DNA of 64,000 nucleotides from Shinella zoogloeoides (GTDB lineage Bacteria > Pseudomonadota > Alphaproteobacteria > Rhizobiales > Rhizobiaceae): positions 1 through 64,000 of the forward strand of contig NZ_QNUJ01000012.1 of the NCBI RefSeq assembly GCF_003574625.1, in the 5' to 3' direction. The stretch's first letter is position 1. Each line of letters begins with the position of its first letter. The notes beneath the pieces are model-generated. The model saw only the letters and a list, made by a program, of their open reading frames with translations, was not told the DNA's origin and did no database searches. Of the stretch, positions 53,951-61,031 are shown piece by piece. Position numbers and translations under genes: made by a program.

Positions 53951-54688
53951 ATGCTTCCGGAAATCAAATTGCAGCGTGAAGTCGATGTCGCCGCGCTGTC
54001 ACCACTTCTTCGAGGTATGCTTCTTTCCGTTGCCTATGCTGACGGTGAGGGTGGCATCGGATTAACAGCCACCGGCGCCATGAACCGCAAGTTCGTGCAT
54101 TGGGCCGCTGTGCACTTTCTCTGGCCAGGGTTCACAGCTGAGGATCTCTACAGCATGAACAAGGTGCTCAATGAGCGCGACATGCCACCGCTCTGGGTCG
54201 TGCGCGACATGACCCGTCATCTGAAGCTTCTTCGCCGGAAAAAGGATGTGCTGCTGCCAACCAGACGCGGCCGGGAGTTCCTGGTGAACCCGCAAGGCTT
54301 CTTCGATCTCGTCGCCACGGATTATCTCTATTCCTATATCCACGCCACGGAGCGCAAGGAGGAGGTCCAAGCGCGGTTACGCTGGTGGCGCATGTTCCTC
54401 AACCTTCTCAATATCAAGGCCAGAGAAGGGTGCACGCCATTGGAGCTTGTGAAGATCCTCCACCCAGACTTCGAGCCCCTATCTGAGACCGAAATGACAC
54501 TGGAAGCCTGGGAGCTAAAATCCGATCTCCAATATGGTGTCCTGCGGCGCCTGTGCTGGCTGGGCCTGCTTTATGAGGCGCGAGAAGGGCTCACGCTTCT
54601 TCAAGACGGAGCCTTCCACAAGACGCCGCTTTGGTCCGCCTGCCTGCAGCTGGAATCAGATACGCAAAGCGACATCGGCGTGCACTGA
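53951..54688 (+). CDS. Passenger protein of unknown function inside the IS
   Basis: A 245-residue protein that I do not recognise. It is helical, Arg/Lys-rich and has LLRRKKDVLLPTRRGREFLVNP in the middle, which could be a winged-helix beta wing (KLLRRKKDVLLPTRRGREFL is usual for DNA-binding modules), and two Trp-rich helices. It has no signal peptide or membrane segment. It lies within the insertion sequence convergent with the transposase, so it moves with it. It may be a transposition accessory or regulator protein. Confidence 0.65.
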   Translation: MLPEIKLQREVDVAALSPLLRGMLLSVAYADGEGGIGLTATGAMNRKFVHWAAVHFLWPGFTAEDLYSMNKVLNERDMPPLWVVRDMTRHLKLLRRKKDVLLPTRRGREFLVNPQGFFDLVATDYLYSYIHATERKEEVQARLRWWRMFLNLLNIKAREGCTPLELVKILHPDFEPLSETEMTLEAWELKSDLQYGVLRRLCWLGLLYEAREGLTLLQDGAFHKTPLWSACLQLESDTQSDIGVH

Positions 54689-54693
54689 CAATC

Positions 54694-56115
54694 TTATTCC
54701 GCCGCTGGTTGCCTCAATAACGCTTTCTCTCGCCGTGCAATCACCGCCGGATCGTTCATGTAATCTGTCCTCGGCTTACGGCCACGCTTCTGATAGCCGT
54801 TCGCCGTGCTGCCGTCGCGAATGCCGAACATATGATCCGTCTGCCCGGTGCGGCGAGGGCCGCTTTTGCTCCGTTGCTGTTCTCGTCCAGCCTGCATCTC
54901 GGCGACGATCGACAGCATGTCGTCCAGACGCTTGTTCTCGACGACTTCCGGGCGATGGACCGACCGCAGCTTGTCAAAGGTTCTGTAGGGTAGGGCAAAA
55001 CTCTCGTGCATGATCTCGAGGCGACCGTCCGGATAATCGCAAACAATCACCTTTTGGCCGGCCAGAGGCCTGGAAACGTCGGTCGGATCGAGAATGAACA
55101 GCACCTTGTCGTAGCGCAGCGTCAAAGCCTGCGACAGCGTGCGAACTTCCTTGCGGCACATGACGCCATCAAGGTTCTCGTGACCGGCCAACTGCCGGTG
55201 CATGTCCTTCGGATTGCGCGGTTCCTTGCCGAAACGCGCGTTGAAATCTAAAATGAACTCAGGCGCATACGCGTTGGCTTCCTCGATCGTGTCGATGCCG
55301 CGAAGCCGCATCTCCTTGACCAGCCGATCCTGCAATGTCTGGTTGGCACGTTCCACACGGCCCTTGGCCTGCGGGGTGTTGGCACAGATGATGTCGATGT
55401 TCAGCTCATAAAGCGCCCGGCCGAATTGTGTCAGGCCGCTCGTCCGGTCCTTCTGCGACGCATGGGTCGAACGAAAGACGCCGTGCTTGTCGCTGTAGAA
55501 GGCCAGTGGTTTGCCCCATTGCTGCAGATATGCCTTGGTCGCGCGCAGATAGTCGAATGTGTTCTCCGATCCGGCAAACCGTAGATGCAGCAGCTTGCCG
55601 GTCGCGTCATCGATATAGACGAGTAGGGCGCATTTGGGCCCACGGTTCTCGAACCACCAGTGATGCGAGCCATCGATCTGCACCAGTTCGCCAAAGCAAT
55701 CACGTCGGCCGCGTGGCTGGAAAACCCGTTTCTTGCGTTCTCTACGTGAGACCCAGATACCAGCCTCGGTCATCCATTGCCGTAGCGTCTCCTTAGCCAC
55801 AGAGATCCGGTGCAGCTCGATCAGCTTCTCACGCGCCAGCGTCGGACCGAAATCCAGATAGCGTTCGCGGATCAGATCCAGCGCCGCATTGCGAAACTCC
55901 TCGCTGTGGCGCCGATTGCTCGGCCGTGATCGCTTCTTGGAAACAACGCCAGCCGGACCATCCCGGTCATAGGCCTGCAGCAGCCGATGGACCTGGCTTC
56001 GACTTAGGCCGAGCCGTTCGGCAGCCTCGACGACGCTCAGGCGTTCGTCACGGATCTTCTGGATGATGTCGAGGCGATGCAACTCTTTCTGCGACATGGT
56101 GATCATAAAGGACAT
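54694..56115 (-). CDS. DDE transposase of the IS
   Basis: A 473-residue single-frame transposase. The N-terminus has a helix-turn-helix (LSVVEAAERLGLSRSQVHRLLQAYDRDG). The integrase core has its acids in QIDGSHHWWF, YSDKHGVF and TPQAKGRVERANQTLQDRL. The basic C-terminus ends near QPAAE. It recognises and moves the surrounding element. Best match by recollection is the ISNCY/IS1202-type group; I could not confirm the family by search. Confidence 0.9.
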   Translation of the reverse strand: MSFMITMSQKELHRLDIIQKIRDERLSVVEAAERLGLSRSQVHRLLQAYDRDGPAGVVSKKRSRPSNRRHSEEFRNAALDLIRERYLDFGPTLAREKLIELHRISVAKETLRQWMTEAGIWVSRRERKKRVFQPRGRRDCFGELVQIDGSHHWWFENRGPKCALLVYIDDATGKLLHLRFAGSENTFDYLRATKAYLQQWGKPLAFYSDKHGVFRSTHASQKDRTSGLTQFGRALYELNIDIICANTPQAKGRVERANQTLQDRLVKEMRLRGIDTIEEANAYAPEFILDFNARFGKEPRNPKDMHRQLAGHENLDGVMCRKEVRTLSQALTLRYDKVLFILDPTDVSRPLAGQKVIVCDYPDGRLEIMHESFALPYRTFDKLRSVHRPEVVENKRLDDMLSIVAEMQAGREQQRSKSGPRRTGQTDHMFGIRDGSTANGYQKRGRKPRTDYMNDPAVIARREKALLRQPAAE

Positions 56116-56204
56116 GACGACTCCGACCGCTCATGGTCTCAACCAGGCTGAAGATCGTCATCCTTGCTCCCAACGTTAGCTTTGACCAGTGCGTCGAAAG
56201 GCGA

Positions 56205-56257
56205 GACTGTCGCATCTCTAACTGGCCCAACTGTCGCATTACTAAATAGCCCTTACA
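56205..56257 (-). repeat. Right terminal inverted repeat of the IS
   Basis: Read on the minus strand it begins TGTAAGGGCT and contains GCGACAGTT and GCCAGTTAGAGATGCGAC. Confidence 0.6.
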
Positions 56258-56262
56258 GTTAT
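56258..56262. repeat. Target-site duplication, right copy (GTTAT)
   Basis: Matches GTTAT at 53712-53716 on the other side of the element. Confidence 0.55.
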
Positions 56263-56339
56263 ATCATAACCACACATAATAGTGGAGGAACGCGACTGAC
56301 ATCGGGCCGAACGGTGGCCCACACCCTTGGAGCAGCCAA

Positions 56340-57077
56340 ATGAATTCAAAAAGACCTTCTCGGTTTGAGAGGATTACACTTGAGGTCCAGGACGCTGAAA
56401 GCGTTCAAGACGCACTTCAAATATTCCAGCTCGCATACGGGGTGGACTTCTCAACATATCATCTCGCGCTCACGATTGTGGATATTGTGGACACGCCCTA
56501 CGTGCGCACCACCTATCGCGATGGCTGGGTTTCCCGCTATCTCCTGCGTGACTACGTCAGGATCGACCCTGTTCTCCGCGAAGGACTCGTCCGGCAGTTG
56601 CCGTTCGATTGGCGCGAAGTCGAGATTCCATCTGCCGCGCACGAATTCCTACTCGATGCGCAAGATCATGGCGTTGGCGCCAACGGCTACTCGATCCCGA
56701 TCGTCGACAAGTCGCGACGAGCGCTACTCTCACTGAACTCGCGGCAGGCGGGCGACGAATGGAGCGAAACCGTCGCGCACTATCGGGAGGAATGGCTGGA
56801 GCTTGCATTCCTGATCCATCACAAAGCGATCTTCGAGCTCTATGGACAGCACGATCCCATACCACAGCTTTCGGCACGCGAACTCGAGTGCCTGCATTGG
56901 AGGGCTCTCGGCAAGGACAGCGGCGACATCGCCGTCCTGCTGAAGCTGTCGGAGCATACCACGCGAGCCTACCTTAAGTCCGCTCGCAACAAGCTCGGTG
57001 GCGGCTCGATCACCTACGCGGTCGCCCGAGCGATCCAGCTTCGGCTGATTTATCCCTTTGGCAATACCCCCAGCTGA
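56340..57077 (+). CDS. LuxR-family quorum-sensing regulator
   Basis: A 245-residue autoinducer-binding regulator. The acyl-homoserine-lactone domain includes YRDGWVSRYLLRDYVRIDPVLRE with the conserved Trp/Tyr/Asp pattern and LPFDWREVEI; the C-terminal LuxR helix-turn-helix is QLSARELECLHWRALGKDSGDIAVLLKLSEHTTRAYLKSARNKLG. It probably controls luxI and transfer genes. It lies only 82 bases right of an insertion sequence, so its natural upstream region is interrupted. Name traR is plausible but not certain. Confidence 0.88.
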   Translation: MNSKRPSRFERITLEVQDAESVQDALQIFQLAYGVDFSTYHLALTIVDIVDTPYVRTTYRDGWVSRYLLRDYVRIDPVLREGLVRQLPFDWREVEIPSAAHEFLLDAQDHGVGANGYSIPIVDKSRRALLSLNSRQAGDEWSETVAHYREEWLELAFLIHHKAIFELYGQHDPIPQLSARELECLHWRALGKDSGDIAVLLKLSEHTTRAYLKSARNKLGGGSITYAVARAIQLRLIYPFGNTPS

Positions 57078-57083
57078 GGGTAT
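57064..57083. promoter_or_regulatory. Candidate lux-type box upstream of luxI
   Basis: ATACCCCCAGCTGAGGGTAT is a 20-bp palindrome with two mismatched positions, spanning the luxR stop codon and 69 bases upstream of the luxI start. LuxR-type regulators bind 18-20-bp palindromes upstream of luxI. Confidence 0.55.
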
Positions 57084-57151
57084 CCATCTGGGGAATTTAT
57101 CGCACGTGATTTGATCCGCATGATGACCTCCATCAACCTATGGAGGCACCG

Positions 57152-57808
57152 ATGTATGTTCTTGTTCAGGCTCACGAGTACCACAAGCACCGCGATCTGC
57201 TCGACCAGTCGTTCAGGCTGAGAAAAAAGGTCTTCGCGGATCAGCTGGGCTGGGACGTCTCCGTATCCGGCCTGCGCGAGCGAGACCGCTACGACGATCT
57301 GCAACCGGCCTATCTGTTGTGGTGCGACGAGGAGAAGAAACGGCTCTTCGGTTCGGTTCGCCTGATGCCGACCACGGGTCCGACCCTGCTCTATGACGTG
57401 TTCAGGGGCACATTCCCCGATGCCTGCGATCTCATGGCGCCAGGCATCTGGGAAGGCACCAGGATGTGCATCGACGAGGAGGCGATCGCACCCGACATAC
57501 GTCCGGATCGCGCGTTTTGCCTTCTGCTTCTGGCGCTCTGCGAGGTCGCGCTGGACAGCGGCATCCACACGATGGTCTCCAATTATGAGCCGCATATGAA
57601 GCGGGTGTATCAGAAGGCCGGGGCGGAACTCGACGAACTCGGCCGATCCGATGGATACGGCCGCTTCCCAGTCTGCTGCGGCGCGTTTGAGGTTTCAAAC
57701 CGCGTGCTCGTCGCCATGCGGGAGAAACTCAAGGTCAGCGACCGGCTTTACCGTCGGCCGGCGTTTCCAGCCCGAGCCATCCCGGAGCCGGCGCGGATAT
57801 CGGCATGA
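57152..57808 (+). CDS. LuxI-family acyl-homoserine lactone synthase
   Basis: A 218-residue autoinducer synthase with YHKHRDLLDQSFRLRKKVFADQLGWDVS, the invariant Arg and Trp residues, and RDRYDDLQPAYLL and FGSVRLMPTTGPTLLYD as in TraI/CinI. It makes the lactone signal bound by the LuxR protein encoded upstream. ATG 57152 follows GGAGG. Because it lies near traA on a conjugative plasmid, it is probably the transfer quorum gene. Confidence 0.9.
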   Translation: MYVLVQAHEYHKHRDLLDQSFRLRKKVFADQLGWDVSVSGLRERDRYDDLQPAYLLWCDEEKKRLFGSVRLMPTTGPTLLYDVFRGTFPDACDLMAPGIWEGTRMCIDEEAIAPDIRPDRAFCLLLLALCEVALDSGIHTMVSNYEPHMKRVYQKAGAELDELGRSDGYGRFPVCCGAFEVSNRVLVAMREKLKVSDRLYRRPAFPARAIPEPARISA

Positions 57809-57876
57809 ACTGCCCTCGTCCGGCCGAGGCCAAGCACCGCTCGGCCGGAACGTCTCGAACCCCTGGAGTCGCTGCC

Positions 57877-58221
57877 ATGTACAAACATGTCGCCGAAGCC
57901 TTCGTGCCGGTTGCGCATGCCCGATGCGTTGCCGAAAAGCTCTGCACGAAATGCTGCGGCCATTGCCTGTCGATCGACGTCGCCGGCTCCGACAAACTCC
58001 TCACCTTCGAGGACGCCCGCGCGATCCTTCGACCGGCGGATACAGGTCTTCAGATGCGCGTCGAAGGACAAGACCTGGTCATGTTCTGCGGCGTGCGAAT
58101 GCTCTTGCAGGGCCAGCTCGCGGCCGTTGCCACTGTCCAGGCCAAAGAAGTCGAATGGCAGCCCGCGGGACACGTACCGTTCCGAGTGTTCGGAACGTCC
58201 GCCAGAGATCTCGGGCAATAG
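57877..58221 (+). CDS. DUF2218-like small protein
   Basis: A 114-residue protein behind GGAG, with a leading AFVPVAHARCVAEKLCTKCCGHCLS, which resembles the DUF2218 pattern ARYLxxLCRHF but with three added cysteines, then LQMRVEGQDLVMF and a C-terminal segment. An alternative start at 57805 overlaps the luxI stop. The function is unknown; DUF2218 proteins are small and mostly uncharacterised. Its linkage to luxI suggests cotranscription. Confidence 0.55.
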   Translation: MYKHVAEAFVPVAHARCVAEKLCTKCCGHCLSIDVAGSDKLLTFEDARAILRPADTGLQMRVEGQDLVMFCGVRMLLQGQLAAVATVQAKEVEWQPAGHVPFRVFGTSARDLGQ

Positions 58222-58266
58222 TGCGGAGTGGGCGAAGGATCCTCGGCTTACCCGGATCACCTGCGC

Positions 58267-60729
58267 TCACCGACGGACTCCAAGCTGATTTCCGCGCGCA
58301 AGCTCGCGGTTCTGCCGGAGGTTCCTTTCCTGCAGGGCGCGCGACTGCTCATGGACCTGCCGTAGCGAAGCAGCCTGGTCACGGGTTACTCCGAGCGACG
58401 ATGCGAGTCGAGCGATGTCGCCCGCCTTCAGATCGACCTTGTCAGACGGCGAAAGCCGCCTGTTGACAGCGAGCGCGATGGTCTCGAACTCGCGACGAAG
58501 GGTGGGTTCGCTGTTCAGTCGGCGGATCTGATCGTGACCTTCACTCCTCAACACTTCCGTCAGCTTCGCCGACGGCGCCGGGATTTCCACCCGTTGCCGC
58601 GCCTGAGTTTCGCGATGCTGGGTCACGATCTGGTGCCGCTCGAAATCCACCGCATGCCCGTAATCGGCCAGCGCGGCCGCGAGCTGCGGCGCGTGGGCTT
58701 CGGCAGCCTGTCGCGCGGGACTTTGGCCGCGCAACCACGCTTTCCCCTCCCCGGCCATTTCTCCGAGACGGCCCTCGCGGACATCGTTGCCGGCGGCCGC
58801 GCCGCTCCGGGCATCGCTGATGCTCAGCACTGATGACGACACCGCCTGACTGTTGCCGAAGACGATCCGCGACAGGTTCTCGATCTCGGCGCGCTTTCCC
58901 GCCAGCCGGCTGGAATTTTGCAAGCGCCCATCGATTTCGCCTTCCGTCAGGTCCGGCAATTGGCGAGGCGGGATGAGCGCTCCGCGTCGAACCGGCGCGA
59001 CATCCCGACCGAGGCCCAGCCTCCGCTCATTCTCGGCAATTCCCGCCACGAAGGCGGTCAATGTTTTTCGCCGGTCGTCATCGAGGCGATCATGCCGCGC
59101 CGTCTCAGCCAGGACCGCCTCCATCATCGCCAACGCCCGTGAGCGATTGGCGATATCTTTCGTGCCGAGCCTGAGATCATCCCGTTTCGGCCGGAAAGGT
59201 TCTCCGGCCCCATCAACCACAGCGGTCGCGATCGCGGCACGCTCGACGATCGTCATGTTCCGATCCAGTTTTCGCCGCGCCTCGGCGATTGCCGCCGCAT
59301 ATCCGGGTTCGACGATATGGGTCATTGCTTCATTGGGTGTGACCAGGCCCTCAGCGATAGCTTCCGCGGCGCGCGCAAGGGTTCTGCGCATGCCGGCGGC
59401 TTCAATCCAGGAATCCGCGACGTTGGCCAGACGCGACATTCGGTCCGTCGGGCCGAAGACCTCGCGGTCGATCGCGATCCGATTGAGCTCGACTCCGAAA
59501 TGCTCCGTCAAGCGACGGCGTGAGCCGTCCGCCCTTTCGACAACGAGATCAGCCGGCAAGGGGTGGGCTGCCGGAAACTCCCGCGATGCCTGCTTGTCCT
59601 GCACGGACGCCCGCGCCGCGACCAGTCTCCCGTCGTCAGGAAGCAGGTCGATGTTGCTCGCCGCCTCGACCAGGCGCAGCGCCAAATAGCTCTGCGCCAG
59701 CCGCCCGACAGCATGCTTCTCGACGTTTCCGATCGGCCGGCGCTCCGCATCGCGCACCGCATTGTCGTAAAGCTCGACGAACAGGCGATAGCCGTCGGCG
59801 GAATCCTGGAGGATCGTACGGCCGCGCCGCTGCCCCTGTTCGCCATCGGCTTCACGCCGCCGGGCCAGCAATTGCACGACATCGTCGGCAGCACGCACTT
59901 CCACAGCGGTGACCCGCTCCTCCGGAGCCCGGCGCTCATCCATGCGCGCCAGGACATGATTCCAGTCGTCGGTGAACCTTTGAAGCTCGCCTCGCGACAT
60001 TGGTCGCGACTGCTCGCGTTCGAGGGCAACCCGGCCACCCGGAGCGTGCGCCCACTGACCGTCGCGGAACTCGTTGTCGTAGAGGATCATGCCGCCTCGT
60101 GTACGGACCTGCACCCGATCGACCAGACGCTCGCTTTCGAGCTTCTCCAGGCTGACGCGAAGCCCGTCCACCGCGGCGTCGTGGACGTGCTGCGGCGGGA
60201 TGCGCGCCGCCTCACCGGCATGCAGCATTTCCTCGAACCGGTGGTGCGTGCCCTGCCAGCTGAGGCGCGGGTTGACGGCGACGGCGCGCACCTCGACTTC
60301 GTAGCCGGCATCCCGCGACATCCGGATCACGCGCGCGGCATTCTCCGGCGTACGCATGGTCGTCTCGAAGACGACATTGACCTTGCGCCCCGTCGCCTCG
60401 GACAGCAGCTTCTCCGTCCAGCGCCCGGCGTCGAGCTGCGTGAACTGCGAAGCCGTCTCCGGATCCTGCTGCTGGTAGGCGAGAAAGCGCGGATGATAGG
60501 ATCGGAGATCGTCGCCGACAATGCGGATCGTCGGCCCCGACGCGGCGAGCTCGGTCTCGCTCGCCGTCAGCCCCGCGGTCTTTCCGGCGCCCGGCTGTCC
60601 GCCGAGCAGGATCAGCCGCGGCCGGTCCGCCCTGCGCAATCCGTCAGGCAGATAGTCGCGCACGATGTCGTTTCGAAAAATGCTCTCGTTCCGTTCCGGC
60701 GAGAGCAGGCCGGTCGCCTCCTCCGCCAT
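58267..60729 (-). CDS. Zeta-toxin kinase fused to a BID-type secretion domain
   Basis: An 820-residue protein. Residues 40-51 have the Walker A GGQPGAGKT, 72-80 GDDLRSYHP and 121-124 FETT, the three boxes of zeta toxins, which phosphorylate UDP-N-acetylglucosamine and stop cell-wall growth. After a long helical middle, residues 615-725 read as a BID domain: LSRIVFGNSQAV, LGEMAGEGKAWLRG, APQLAAALADYGHAVDFERHQIV and RQRVEIPAPSAKL. The C-terminal 20 residues are Arg-rich (RNLRQNRELARGNQLGVRR), like signals for VirB-type secretion. It is encoded after a small partner protein and the TraA relaxase. Delivery into recipient cells is an inference. Confidence 0.82.
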   Translation of the reverse strand: MAEEATGLLSPERNESIFRNDIVRDYLPDGLRRADRPRLILLGGQPGAGKTAGLTASETELAASGPTIRIVGDDLRSYHPRFLAYQQQDPETASQFTQLDAGRWTEKLLSEATGRKVNVVFETTMRTPENAARVIRMSRDAGYEVEVRAVAVNPRLSWQGTHHRFEEMLHAGEAARIPPQHVHDAAVDGLRVSLEKLESERLVDRVQVRTRGGMILYDNEFRDGQWAHAPGGRVALEREQSRPMSRGELQRFTDDWNHVLARMDERRAPEERVTAVEVRAADDVVQLLARRREADGEQGQRRGRTILQDSADGYRLFVELYDNAVRDAERRPIGNVEKHAVGRLAQSYLALRLVEAASNIDLLPDDGRLVAARASVQDKQASREFPAAHPLPADLVVERADGSRRRLTEHFGVELNRIAIDREVFGPTDRMSRLANVADSWIEAAGMRRTLARAAEAIAEGLVTPNEAMTHIVEPGYAAAIAEARRKLDRNMTIVERAAIATAVVDGAGEPFRPKRDDLRLGTKDIANRSRALAMMEAVLAETARHDRLDDDRRKTLTAFVAGIAENERRLGLGRDVAPVRRGALIPPRQLPDLTEGEIDGRLQNSSRLAGKRAEIENLSRIVFGNSQAVSSSVLSISDARSGAAAGNDVREGRLGEMAGEGKAWLRGQSPARQAAEAHAPQLAAALADYGHAVDFERHQIVTQHRETQARQRVEIPAPSAKLTEVLRSEGHDQIRRLNSEPTLRREFETIALAVNRRLSPSDKVDLKAGDIARLASSLGVTRDQAASLRQVHEQSRALQERNLRQNRELARGNQLGVRR

Positions 60730-60731
60730 GA

Positions 60732-61001
60732 TCAGAACTCCGCCCAGAACCGGACTTCGTCCTTCACGCGTGGTCCCCAGACCGCGATGGCGTCCTCAAC
60801 GGCCGGCAGGTTTTTGGGGGAAAGGCTGTGCTGAAGATCGAGAAGCGCCCGGCGGCGAGTGCGCAGATCTTCGGCCGCGACCGGCTCCCGGTCCTCGAGA
60901 TCGTAGATGCGGGCCGTGACGATAGCCCGGGCCTGGTTGAGGATCTCGATGGCGACCTCGGTTCGGACGATCGCGTCGTACTGGATTTCCTGCTCGGTCA
61001 T
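60732..61001 (-). CDS. Small partner of the zeta-BID protein (possible antitoxin or chaperone)
   Basis: An 89-residue helical acidic protein (VAIEILNQARAIVTARIYDLEDREPV, later RRRALLDLQHSLSPKNL). It ends two bases before the zeta-BID start, so the two are cotranscribed. Epsilon antitoxins of zeta toxins are about 90 residues and helical, but the sequence is not recognisably epsilon. A chaperone for the secreted protein is the alternative. Confidence 0.6.
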   Translation of the reverse strand: MTEQEIQYDAIVRTEVAIEILNQARAIVTARIYDLEDREPVAAEDLRTRRRALLDLQHSLSPKNLPAVEDAIAVWGPRVKDEVRFWAEF

Positions 61002-61031
61002 GACTTGCTCCTTTTGCTTCCTTCAAAACTC

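Larger units (their letters stand above)
53717..56257. mobile_element. Complete insertion sequence with a passenger gene (ISNCY/IS1202-like)
   Basis: The 2541-bp element has related inverted ends. The left end reads TGTCAAAGCT and farther in GCCAGTTAGAAATGCGAC; the right end, on the other strand, reads TGTAAGGGCT and GCCAGTTAGAGATGCGAC, with GCGAC words repeated inside both. It is flanked by the 5-bp duplication GTTAT. Inside are a DDE transposase (minus strand) and an unrelated ORF (plus strand), tail to tail with a five-base gap. The family name is a best guess from the transposase type. Both ends intact suggests recent activity. Confidence 0.75.
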
